14,146 nt of DNA, from positions 1-14,146 of the forward strand of contig JBFKMV010000137.1 of NCBI GenBank assembly GCA_041629655.1, in the 5' to 3' direction. Positions within the stretch are counted from its first letter, which is position 1; each line of letters begins with the position of its first letter. The notes under the pieces were generated by a model. The model was not told where the DNA came from and searched no databases. It saw only the letters and a program-made list of their open reading frames with translations. Source of the stretch: JBFKMV01 sp041629655 (GTDB lineage Bacteria; Acidobacteriota; Polarisedimenticolia; Polarisedimenticolales; Polarisedimenticolaceae). Shown here one piece after another: positions 6,988 through 14,146 of the stretch. The translations under genes and the position numbers were made by a program.

Positions 6988-7667
6988 GCCTGCGCACCGA
7001 GCTGCTGCGCAAGACCGTCCATATCGCCTTCGGCGGGCTCGCGTTGTCGCTGCGCTACCTGACCCCCGTGCAGGCGGGGTTGGTCGCGGCGGCGGCGCTC
7101 GGCTTCAACCTGTTCGTGCTGCACCGGCTGACCGGCGGCGCGCTGCTGCGGGACCACGAGCGCGCTCGCGGCTTCTCGGCCGGAATCGCCTGGTACCCCG
7201 CCGCGGTGCTGGTCACGATCGTGGTGTTCCACGCGCGGCTCGAGCTGGCGGCGGCGGTGTGGGGGCTGCTGGCGTTCGGCGACGGCATGGCGACCGTGTC
7301 CGGGGTGCTGGTGCGCGGTCCGCGGCTGCCCTGGAACCGCGACAAGAGCTGGAGCGGTCTGCTGGCGTTCACGCTCTACGGCGCCGCCGCCGCGGCGTTC
7401 CTGGTCCGCTGGACGCAGCGGGCGGCGCTCGACGGCGGCCCCGGCGGCGCCGCCGTCGGGATGTCGTTCCTCGGCGCGGGCAGCGGGCTGCCGGTCTCGG
7501 AGACCACGCTGCTGATCGTCGCGTGCCTGGTCGTCGCCGCGCTGACCGGGCTCGTGGAATCGCTCGACACCGCGATCGACGACAATCTGCTCGTGCCGCT
7601 GGCCGGCGGCTCGCTGCTGTACGCCGCGACGTTCGTCGGGCCGTTACTGTCCAAGACCGGGGGCTGA
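6984..7667 (+). CDS. Polyprenol/phytol kinase-like membrane protein (SEC59/VTE5 type)
   Basis: Integral membrane protein of 227 residues resembling the dolichol kinase / phytol kinase group, CTP-dependent lipid-alcohol kinases. Visible family motifs are RKTVH near the N-terminus (9-13), FGDGMA (98-103), KSWSG (121-125) as nucleotide-binding loop, and ESLDTAIDDNLLVPL (192-206). Hydrophobic segments alternate at about 14-26, 30-48, 68-83, 86-98, 126-141, 173-190 and 203-221. The ATG at 6984 overlaps the preceding TGA as ATGA, indicating translational coupling. Placement after lptD and an rmlD-like gene suggests a role in envelope lipid or lipid-carrier phosphorylation; the substrate cannot be told from sequence. 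CDP-archaeol- or phosphatidate-cytidylyltransferase-like relatives are the main alternative. Confidence 0.78.
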   Translation: MSLRTELLRKTVHIAFGGLALSLRYLTPVQAGLVAAAALGFNLFVLHRLTGGALLRDHERARGFSAGIAWYPAAVLVTIVVFHARLELAAAVWGLLAFGDGMATVSGVLVRGPRLPWNRDKSWSGLLAFTLYGAAAAAFLVRWTQRAALDGGPGGAAVGMSFLGAGSGLPVSETTLLIVACLVVAALTGLVESLDTAIDDNLLVPLAGGSLLYAATFVGPLLSKTGG

Positions 7668-7679
7668 GCTGCGACCGGC

Positions 7680-7686
7680 AGGAGGG
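7680..7686 (+). promoter_or_regulatory. Ribosome binding site AGGAGGG deciding the cupin start
   Basis: AGGAGGG ends directly against the ATG at 7687, too close to serve it, and 6 bases before the in-frame ATG at 7693. The second ATG is therefore the likely start. Confidence 0.75.
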
Positions 7687-7692
7687 ATGTGC

Positions 7693-8052
7693 ATGGACAA
7701 GGTCAATCTGCGGCAAAAGCTCGCCGGCTTCGACGAGCTCTGGAGCCCCCGGATCGTGGGGCAGCTCAACGGGCAGCACGTCAAGCTGGCCAAGCTGCGC
7801 GGGGAGTTCGTCTGGCACCACCACGAGCATGAGGACGAGCTGTTCCTGGTGCTGTCGGGGTGCCTCGTGCTGCGCCTGCGCGACCGGGAGGTCCGGCTCG
7901 GCCCGGGGGAGTTCTTCATCGTGCCGCGCGGCGTCGAGCACCAGCCCGTCGCCGAGCCCGAGGCGCAGGTGCTGCTGTTCGAGCCCGCGGGCACGCTGAA
8001 CACGGGCAACCTGCGCAACGAACGGACGGTGGACGATCCGCAGCGGATCTGA
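7693..8052 (+). CDS. Single-domain cupin protein
   Basis: A 119-residue small cupin, a beta-barrel metal-binding fold; cytoplasmic. The first cupin motif is at 37-56 (GEFVWHHHEHEDELFLVLSG) with likely metal ligands among H42, H43, H44, H46 and E49. The second, GEFFIVPRGVEHQPV (72-86), matches G(x)5PxGxxH with H83 as the last ligand. The family's usual closing Asn is replaced. The C-terminal stretch LNTGNLRNERTVDDPQRI is typical of a common uncharacterised bacterial cupin group, related in style to mannose-6-phosphate isomerase-like proteins. Enzymatic role unknown. It starts 25 bases after the kinase-like gene, so it is probably the last gene of the lptD operon; a new promoter begins 17 bases after its stop. 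Confidence 0.88.
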   Translation: MDKVNLRQKLAGFDELWSPRIVGQLNGQHVKLAKLRGEFVWHHHEHEDELFLVLSGCLVLRLRDREVRLGPGEFFIVPRGVEHQPVAEPEAQVLLFEPAGTLNTGNLRNERTVDDPQRI

Positions 8053-8069
8053 GGGGTCCCCAAGCCCTG

Positions 8070-8099
8070 TTGACACTGCCTGATCCGTCGCCTTAGGCT
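8070..8099 (+). promoter_or_regulatory. Sigma-70-type promoter of the M1-like/transglutaminase operon
   Basis: A perfect -35 TTGACA (8070-8075), an 18-base spacer and a -10 TAGGCT (8094-8099) predict a start near 8106. The strong Shine-Dalgarno AGGAGGA (8117-8123) then lies 8 bases before the ATG at 8132. The -35 matches that of the lptD promoter, while the -10 is weaker. No terminator is visible between the cupin stop and this promoter, so some readthrough is likely. Confidence 0.6.
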
Positions 8100-8131
8100 G
8101 GCCGGATCCACCCCCCAGGAGGAACCGGACC

Positions 8132-11125
8132 ATGCTCGACAAGCCGTTGCGCGCTTGGCTCCTGGCGCTGTTGCTCGTCTCGCCGGCCGCCGGGGCGGAA
8201 TCCCCGGACGAGCTGCTGGCGCGGTTCGAGACGCCCGCGCCGGCGCTCGAACGCGCGGTCCGCGTCTCGGCGCTGGAGCTCGACCTGGGCTCCGCGCGGC
8301 TGATTCTGGACGAGGGCCTCGTCGTGCCCGCGGAGTCGGCCGACGAGAGTGTGGGCGAGTTCGTGTTCCTGGGCCGCGGCAGCGTCACGCTCGCCTCCGC
8401 CGACGAGATCGAGACGGCGCAGATCGAGCTGTTCACCGGCGAGGAGTCGTTCGAGGAACGGATCGAGGCCGCCGTGCTGGTGGTGTGCCGGGACGCCCAC
8501 GCGGCGCTGCTGCTCGGGGGGGCGGCCGCGCAGCCGTCCGAGGAGCAGTCGCGGCAAGCCCGCGAGATCTTCGACGAGTGGGCGACCGGGCCGCACCGCA
8601 AGGAGCTCGACGTCCGCGAGCTGCAGGTGCTCGACGCGCTCGGCGACCCGTTCGTGCAACCGTTCTTCGCCGGCAAGTTCCGTGGCACGACGTTCGACAG
8701 CTTCTTCCTGACCGTCGACCCGGCGGAGACCGAGCAGCTGACGCTGGGACAGCACAAGGCGCTGGACGCGACGAACAAGGAGAAGCGGAAGCTGCGGCGC
8801 TTCCTGCACCGGCAGCAGCGCCGCGGCCGGTTCCTCGGCGCCGACCCCGAGCACCTCGGGCACTGGGACACCTGGGCCTCGCTGGCGCTGACCGGCGAGG
8901 GCGGCGAGCCGGTTCCCGCCTCGGCCCCGTTCGAGCCGACCCGTTACACCCTGGACGTCAAGATCGACCCGCTGCACGAGCACGTCGGCGGGACGGCGCG
9001 CCTGGCGCTGACCGCGATGACGGGCGGCACACGCGTCGTCCCGTTGCGCTTGAACCCCGACCTGACCGTGTTCGAGGCCCGCGACGGCGAGGGCAACGAG
9101 CTGGTCCGGCTCCAGAACGGCAAGTCGGTCTACGTCCTGCTGAACGCGCCGGTGGAGGCGGGCGGACCGGCCACGATCGAGCTGGAGTACGGCGGGAAGC
9201 TGCTGGAGAAGCTCGGCGGCAAGCTGTTCGTGTTGCGCGACTCGACGCACTGGTACCCGCACGCGGGCACGATCGACCGCGCGACCTACGACGTCACGCT
9301 GCGGCACGCCAAGGGCATCGAACACGTGGCCAGCGGCCGCCCCGTCGCCTCCGGCGAGCAGGACGGCCTGGTCTGGGAGCGCCGCACGCTGGACATCCCG
9401 GCGATCGGCTTCAGCTTCGAGGTCGGCGACTACGAGATTCGCAAGCTGGCCGCCGGCCGGATCCAGGTCGAGGTGGCGTTCAACCGGCAGACCGAGAAGG
9501 CCCTGGACCGCATCCGCGAGGAGGTCAGCGAGGCGATCCGCGGCTCGTTGACCTACTACGACGAGACGTTCGGTCCGTACCCGCTCGACTACCTGACCGT
9601 GGCCACGGTGCCGCGCGGCTTCTCGCAAGGGCTTCCCGGGTTCGTCACGATCTCCGACCTTTACCTCGCCAACCTCGACGAGTACGCGGTGCGGTTGGGG
9701 CTGACCGACCGGCGGCTGATCGTGGCCCACGAGATCGCGCACCAGTGGTGGGGCAACATGGTCGGCTGGAAGAGCTACCGGGACGAGTGGATCAGCGAGG
9801 CGATGGCCAATTTCGCCGCCGGCTCGTGGGCCCGCAACAAGCTGCCCGACGACGAGCAGCCACGGATCACGCTCGTCGAGGACTGGGAGGACACGCTGAC
9901 CGACCTGACCGAGGACGGCCGGCCGCTGGAGTCCCTCGGTCCGATCACGCTGGGCCAGCGGCTCGATTCCAGCGTCAGCGACCAGGCCTACCAGGCGATC
10001 GTGTACGCCAAGGGCGCCGTGGTGCTGAACACGCTCAGTGCGGCCTACGGCGAGGAGATGTTCCTGAAGCTGCTTCACGAGGTCGTGCGCGTGGCCACGG
10101 GCAAGGTGATCGACACCGAGTCGTTCGTGGAGCTGCTCGAGCGGGCGTCGGGCGCCGACCTCGCGTGGTTCTCGCGCCAGTTCCTGCACGGCACGGGATT
10201 GCCGGAGGTGTACTACGAGTACGACTTCCGGCAAGCGAGCAACGGCAAGTGGAAGGTGACCGGGAAGGCGACCCAGCAGACGCCGTACCGCTTCCGCTAC
10301 CGCGTCGACCGGACCGCGGACGGCGGTTTCGACGTGGCGCGCGAGACGGTGAGCCAGATCGACGTCGGCGATTTCGCGATGGCGGTCCCGGTCTCGATCG
10401 CGGTCCACGATCCGTCGAAGCCCGACGAGCGGCGCAAGAAGTCCAAGAAGTCGACCGAGCCGCGGATCGACGGCGTGATCGACGGCCGGCTGTTGATCCG
10501 CGGGCAGAGCTATGACTTCGACTTCGAGATCCCGTACCAGCCGGTCAAGCTGTACTTCGACCGCAAGGGCGAGGTGTTCGGCCGCTTCTTCTCGCTGGAC
10601 CACCAGCCCAAGCGGGTTACCTTCTACCGGGCTCTCGACCGCATCGCCGCGGGGGACGGGGACGGCGCGCTGGCCACGCTGGAGCAGGCGCTGACGGCCT
10701 CGATGTCCGGGTCGGACGAGGACCCGAAGCAGCAGGGGTTCCTCCAGGAGAAGCTGTCCCAGGACCTGCAGAGCCGGATCCGGCTCCAGATCGCGCGGAT
10801 CAAGATGGACCGCGGCGAGCTGGCGGCGGCGGAGGAGCAGGCGCGGCTGATCGACAAGGAGACGACCGGCGCGCTGTTCCGGGAGCCGATCAAGGAGCGG
10901 TTGCGGCTGCTCGAGGGGCGTCTGTCGATCCTCAGGCGGGACTACGAGGCGGCCTACCGCATCCTGACCCGGGCGAACAAGAAGGACATCACGTTCTGGA
11001 GCCCCGAGGGCTACGCGTTGCTGGCCATCGCGGCGGCCCAGACCGGCAACGACGCGATGTACGAGCGCGTGGCCGAGCTGGCGGAGAAGAAACGGATCGA
11101 CATCTCGGCGCTGACTTCGAGGTGA
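8132..11125 (+). CDS. Exported M1-family metallopeptidase-like protein lacking GxMEN
   Basis: A 997-residue zinc peptidase of the M1 type, exported by a Sec signal peptide (1-22, cleavage near AAGA|ES). Residues about 25-265 are an extra N-terminal region I do not recognise. An M1 N-terminal beta domain begins near 271 (RYTLDVKIDPLHEHVGG). The zinc site HEIAHQWWG starts at H533 (H533, E534, H537) with E556 in WISEAMANF exactly 18 residues on. Y625 in YAKGAVVL fits the transition-state Tyr. Where M1 aminopeptidases have GxMEN, this protein reads RGFSQGLPGFVTI (495-507) with no Glu, so classical aminopeptidase activity is doubtful. From about 828 on is a helical, TPR-like tail. It has a strong Shine-Dalgarno and is first gene of an operon with two DUF3857/transglutaminase proteins. 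Catalytic fold confident, substrate unknown. Confidence 0.88.
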   Translation: MLDKPLRAWLLALLLVSPAAGAESPDELLARFETPAPALERAVRVSALELDLGSARLILDEGLVVPAESADESVGEFVFLGRGSVTLASADEIETAQIELFTGEESFEERIEAAVLVVCRDAHAALLLGGAAAQPSEEQSRQAREIFDEWATGPHRKELDVRELQVLDALGDPFVQPFFAGKFRGTTFDSFFLTVDPAETEQLTLGQHKALDATNKEKRKLRRFLHRQQRRGRFLGADPEHLGHWDTWASLALTGEGGEPVPASAPFEPTRYTLDVKIDPLHEHVGGTARLALTAMTGGTRVVPLRLNPDLTVFEARDGEGNELVRLQNGKSVYVLLNAPVEAGGPATIELEYGGKLLEKLGGKLFVLRDSTHWYPHAGTIDRATYDVTLRHAKGIEHVASGRPVASGEQDGLVWERRTLDIPAIGFSFEVGDYEIRKLAAGRIQVEVAFNRQTEKALDRIREEVSEAIRGSLTYYDETFGPYPLDYLTVATVPRGFSQGLPGFVTISDLYLANLDEYAVRLGLTDRRLIVAHEIAHQWWGNMVGWKSYRDEWISEAMANFAAGSWARNKLPDDEQPRITLVEDWEDTLTDLTEDGRPLESLGPITLGQRLDSSVSDQAYQAIVYAKGAVVLNTLSAAYGEEMFLKLLHEVVRVATGKVIDTESFVELLERASGADLAWFSRQFLHGTGLPEVYYEYDFRQASNGKWKVTGKATQQTPYRFRYRVDRTADGGFDVARETVSQIDVGDFAMAVPVSIAVHDPSKPDERRKKSKKSTEPRIDGVIDGRLLIRGQSYDFDFEIPYQPVKLYFDRKGEVFGRFFSLDHQPKRVTFYRALDRIAAGDGDGALATLEQALTASMSGSDEDPKQQGFLQEKLSQDLQSRIRLQIARIKMDRGELAAAEEQARLIDKETTGALFREPIKERLRLLEGRLSILRRDYEAAYRILTRANKKDITFWSPEGYALLAIAAAQTGNDAMYERVAELAEKKRIDISALTSR

Positions 11126-11138
11126 ACGAGGGGGAACC

Positions 11139-13079
11139 ATGAAGACACGACGCATCGCGGGTGTCGCGGCCTTCGCCGCACTGCTGACGCTGACACCGGC
11201 ACCGGCACGGGCCGCGGACGACTTTCCCGAGATCACTGCCGCCGAGCGCGAGTTGACGCAGGTTCCGGGCGAGGAGAACGCCCCGGCGGTCGTGATGTTC
11301 AAGAACGGCGAGTTGCAGATGCTCGACCCTTCGCGGCAGCGGCACTCCTCGCTGTTGCGGGTCAAGGAGCGGATCAAGATCCTCACACCCGACGGGGTCG
11401 AGCACGGCGAGCAGGAGATCCAGCATTCCCAGCACTGGAAACTGACCAACCTCAAGGCCCGGACGGTGTTGCCCGACGGCTCCGTGGTGCCGGTCCCGGA
11501 AGACGCGATCTTCCGTCGCGAAAGCTCCAAGTCGGAGAAGTTCTACGTCACCTCGCTCGCCTTCCCCTCGGTGGAGCCCGGGGCGATCCTGGATCTCGCC
11601 TACGACGTCCGCTTCGACGGCTATTTCATCGGGGCGTGGCTGTTCCAGTCGGAGCTGCCGACGCTGCACTCCGAGGTCGTCTATCTCATCCCCCCGAACC
11701 TGGGCGTCCAGCCCTGGGGCCGCACGACGTTCCAGCGCCAGATGCAGAACGAGGTGCAGCGGACGCCACGGGGCTCGATCCTGCGCGTGTGGATGGATGA
11801 GCTCCCCGGGATCCCCGACGAGCCGTACTCCTACCCCGAGTTCGACCTGTCCAGCGTGTTCTTCATGACGGCGCAGAAAGAACACAGCAGCGGCATGACG
11901 CTGTTCACCAGCTGGCCGAATGTCTGCGACATCTACGAAGACTGGTACTACCGCGACGCCCGGAAGAAGAGCAAGCAGGCTCGCGCGCGCGCCAAGAGCC
12001 TCGCCGCCGGCGCTTCCGATGCGCTGGGCGCCGCGACGAGTGTTTTCCGATTCGTGCGTGACGAGATCGCGACGAAGCGGATCGACGGCATCAGTCTGGT
12101 CGACCGTTCCACCGCGGACAAGACCTTGGAGCAGGGCGAGGGCGACTACGCGGAGAAGGCGCTGCTGCTGCAGGTGATGCTGCAGGAGCTGGGAATCGAT
12201 GCCCGGTTGGTCTGGGTCCGTCACCGCAGCTACGGGACCATGGACACCAACCACCCCGATCCGAACTGGTTCGACGAGATGATCGTGCAGGCCGTGATCG
12301 AGGGCCGGACGCTGCTGCTCGATCCCTCGGACAAGCGCCTGGCCTTCGGCAGGACCCGGCCGGGGTACGAGGACATGCCCGCGATCGTGCACGACCCCAA
12401 GCGCCCGGAGACGATCACGATCCCAGCGACGCCCTACGACCGGAACGTGCGGCGGGCCGAGGTCGCGCTGACGATCGACGACGACGGCCGCACCAGCGGA
12501 AGCGGCACGCTGACGCTCGAGGGCCACCACGCGTGGCGCCGCCTGAACTGGAAAGGCGAGCCCGGCAAGACCGCCGACGCGTGGCGCGAATGGCTCGAAG
12601 ACTCGTACCCGGGGTACGTCGTGGCGGACGTGGGGGTCGAGGAGTCGGTGGCGGACTCCCGCGTCATCGTGCGCTGGACGCTCGCGCAGCTCGAGGAGGA
12701 GGTGCTGGGCGACGAGGTCAGCCTCCATCCCTCGCGGCCGCTCGGTCCCGTGGACCAGGCGTTCACCTTGCCTTCCAACCAGCGCCGCACCCCGGTGCTG
12801 CTCGCCTTCCCGGATCGCGACGTCGTCAAGCTCACGGTCCGCTGGCCCGAGGACTGGGAAGCGGACGTGCTGCCGTCGACCGCCGCGTTCGAGAACAAGG
12901 CCGGGGCGCTCGCGATCCGCGTGCAGCTCGACCCCGCGGGCACCGGCCTGGATTACGAGCGGACCTTCGACACCACGCGCCGCGAGTTCCAGCTCGGCGG
13001 GGACTACGGCCACCTTTGGCAGATCTACGGTACCGTGGGGAAGCACGATGCTCAGACGCTGGTGGTGCTTCGTCCCTAG
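11139..13079 (+). CDS. Exported DUF3857/transglutaminase-like protein, probable pseudoenzyme
   Basis: A 646-residue exported protein (signal peptide 1-25, APARA|AD) with a DUF3857 domain at about 65-215 (LKARTVLPDGSVVPVPED and AFPSVEPGAILDLAYDV are typical), a transglutaminase-like core at about 285-400, and a C-terminal beta-rich domain to the end. In active members the core has GDC, an F-N-H and a D-P near its end. Here the sites read GDY (Y337), FDE (E380) and LDPS (D395), so Cys and His are both lost and only Asp is kept. It is therefore probably not a cysteine-type enzyme and may bind substrate or regulate its active neighbour (inference). ATG at 11139 has GAGGGGGAA just upstream and lies 13 bases after the M1-like stop. 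Its last 32 bases overlap the next gene. No frameshift or stop, so it is maintained rather than decaying. Confidence 0.88.
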   Translation: MKTRRIAGVAAFAALLTLTPAPARAADDFPEITAAERELTQVPGEENAPAVVMFKNGELQMLDPSRQRHSSLLRVKERIKILTPDGVEHGEQEIQHSQHWKLTNLKARTVLPDGSVVPVPEDAIFRRESSKSEKFYVTSLAFPSVEPGAILDLAYDVRFDGYFIGAWLFQSELPTLHSEVVYLIPPNLGVQPWGRTTFQRQMQNEVQRTPRGSILRVWMDELPGIPDEPYSYPEFDLSSVFFMTAQKEHSSGMTLFTSWPNVCDIYEDWYYRDARKKSKQARARAKSLAAGASDALGAATSVFRFVRDEIATKRIDGISLVDRSTADKTLEQGEGDYAEKALLLQVMLQELGIDARLVWVRHRSYGTMDTNHPDPNWFDEMIVQAVIEGRTLLLDPSDKRLAFGRTRPGYEDMPAIVHDPKRPETITIPATPYDRNVRRAEVALTIDDDGRTSGSGTLTLEGHHAWRRLNWKGEPGKTADAWREWLEDSYPGYVVADVGVEESVADSRVIVRWTLAQLEEEVLGDEVSLHPSRPLGPVDQAFTLPSNQRRTPVLLAFPDRDVVKLTVRWPEDWEADVLPSTAAFENKAGALAIRVQLDPAGTGLDYERTFDTTRREFQLGGDYGHLWQIYGTVGKHDAQTLVVLRP

Positions 13080-14146
13080 CCTGCTGCTGGCGCACGCGGC
13101 CGGCTGGGGCGCGACGGTCGTGAGCCGGACGGTGGTCCACACGATCCAGCCGGACGGCGCCCTGCGTCGAACGCAGGTCGAGAAGGTGCGGCTGGAGTCC
13201 GACCGCGACGTCGAGCGCTGGTCGGTCTACAGCGTGCCGCTCGACGATCACATCACCCTGGAGGGAATCTCCGCGCGGGCCACCCGCCCGGACGGCGACG
13301 AGGTGGTGATCGACCGGAAGAAGCAGGATCTCCGGCAGTTGCCGGGTCCGAGCGAGCTGCACAGCTCGCGCAAGTACCAGGTTGCGACGTTTCCGGCGTT
13401 GCCCGTCGGCTCGTTGGTCGAGGTCGGCCATGAGGTGCTGGAGCGGGCCTACTTCCCCGCCGAGCGGATCCTGCTCGTCGGTTCCGACCCGGTCGAAGAG
13501 CTGCGCGTGGAGATCCGGGGCGGCGACGGCTCCGCGCTGCGGTGGCAGCTCGAGGGCCCCGCAACGGGACTCGACGTTCGCGCCGACGGGAACACGCTGG
13601 TCGTCACGGGCCAGGGGCTGGCCGGGATCCGGCCACCGGACGGAATCCCGTCCGGAGAGCGGTACGCCACGTTGCACTACGCGTGGGGCGAGCCGACCAC
13701 CTGGCGGCACGTCGCCGACTGGTACGCGAGCCTCGTGCGCGACCTGCCGCGCGCCGATCCGGGTGTGCTGCGCCGGGCCGAGGAGCTGATCGCGGGAAGC
13801 GAGGCGCCGTGGGACAAGCTGACCGCCCTGGTGCAGTACTGCCAGCAACACGTGCGCTACGTCGCCGTGGAAGTCGGGATCGGCGGCTACCGCCCGACGC
13901 CGCCGGCGGAGACTCTCGACCGCAAGTGGGGTGACTGCAAGGACAAGTCGTTCCTGCTGCTCGACCTGCTCACGCGGGCGGGAATCGAGGCCTACCCGGC
14001 GCTGGTCCGCGGCTCGGACGACGACCGGATCAACGCGGCGTTCCCGACGCCGCTGGGGTTCAACCATCTGATCGTCGCGGTCCCCGAGGGGGGTTGGATG
14101 CCGCCGGGGAACCTCCCTCGCTCGGCCGGCTACCTGTTCGTGGATC
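13048..14146 (+). CDS. Exported DUF3857/transglutaminase-like protein, active-type triad (3' end beyond window)
   Basis: The frame stays open to the end of the window (366 codons seen). ATG at 13048 lies inside the upstream gene's last codons, with TGGGGAAG shortly before it. A signal peptide follows (MLRRWW, then FVPSLLLAHAAGWGA). Residues about 25-190 are a DUF3857-type domain; about 240-366 are a transglutaminase core with YCQQHVRYVAVEVGIGGYRP (276-295 region), KWGDCKDKSFLL containing C296, FNHLIVAV containing H340, and FVD ending at D366. The complete Cys-His-Asp triad contrasts with the upstream paralogue. Family members are papain-like cysteine-type enzymes (crosslinking, amidase or protease); the substrate is unknown. 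Translational coupling to the paralogue is likely. Confidence 0.9.
   Translation, partial: MLRRWWCFVPSLLLAHAAGWGATVVSRTVVHTIQPDGALRRTQVEKVRLESDRDVERWSVYSVPLDDHITLEGISARATRPDGDEVVIDRKKQDLRQLPGPSELHSSRKYQVATFPALPVGSLVEVGHEVLERAYFPAERILLVGSDPVEELRVEIRGGDGSALRWQLEGPATGLDVRADGNTLVVTGQGLAGIRPPDGIPSGERYATLHYAWGEPTTWRHVADWYASLVRDLPRADPGVLRRAEELIAGSEAPWDKLTALVQYCQQHVRYVAVEVGIGGYRPTPPAETLDRKWGDCKDKSFLLLDLLTRAGIEAYPALVRGSDDDRINAAFPTPLGFNHLIVAVPEGGWMPPGNLPRSAGYLFVD

Noticed and set aside
8053..8061. GGGG-T-CCCC after the cupin gene as a terminator
   Set aside because: The loop would be one base and no T tract follows.
8093..11530. Very long minus-strand open frame (1145 residues) opposite the M1-like gene
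   Set aside because: It is an antisense shadow caused by high third-position GC. The plus strand carries clear M1 and DUF3857 motifs, and the minus protein is low-complexity Arg/Leu/Gln-rich.

Overview
The window is a gene-dense, very GC-rich bacterial chromosome segment. An LptD homologue (outer-membrane LPS insertion), several Sec-type signal peptides and a beta-barrel gene show a diderm, LPS-type cell. The LptD sequence style and the M1-like / DUF3857-transglutaminase cluster would fit Acidobacteriota (for example a Thermoanaerobaculia-like lineage) or another GC-rich diderm phylum. This placement is an impression from family style, not a computed result. I see no phage, insertion sequence, CRISPR array, rRNA or tRNA.

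Layout. (1) 5-1192 (+): a group 1/2 sigma-70 factor closed by a strong intrinsic terminator (1236-1265). (2) 1287-1880 (-): a small secreted protein with a His/Pro/Gly-rich tail, convergent with the sigma gene. (3) 1881-2393: about 510 bases without a convincing gene, holding an AT-rich island and a 22-base palindrome. (4) 2394-3637 (+): a small Cys-containing protein followed by a GNAT-type acetyltransferase. (5) 3660-8052 (+): a TTGACA/TAAACT promoter, then lptD, an RmlD-like sugar-nucleotide reductase, a dolichol/phytol-kinase-like membrane protein and a cupin, tightly packed and probably one envelope-related operon. (6) 8070-14146 (+): a second TTGACA promoter, then a 997-residue M1-like metallopeptidase and two DUF3857/transglutaminase-like exported proteins. 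The last of these runs off the window.

The most notable part is region 6. Its first transglutaminase-like protein has lost the catalytic Cys (Tyr) and His (Glu). The next gene starts inside its 3' end and keeps a full Cys-His-Asp triad. The M1-like partner keeps the zinc site but lacks the GxMEN exopeptidase motif. Together they look like a dead/active transglutaminase pair with a divergent zinc protease, all exported: an uncharacterised envelope protein-processing module. A second curiosity is a textbook EF-hand loop inside the LptD barrel region, next to a Pro/Ala-rich insertion.
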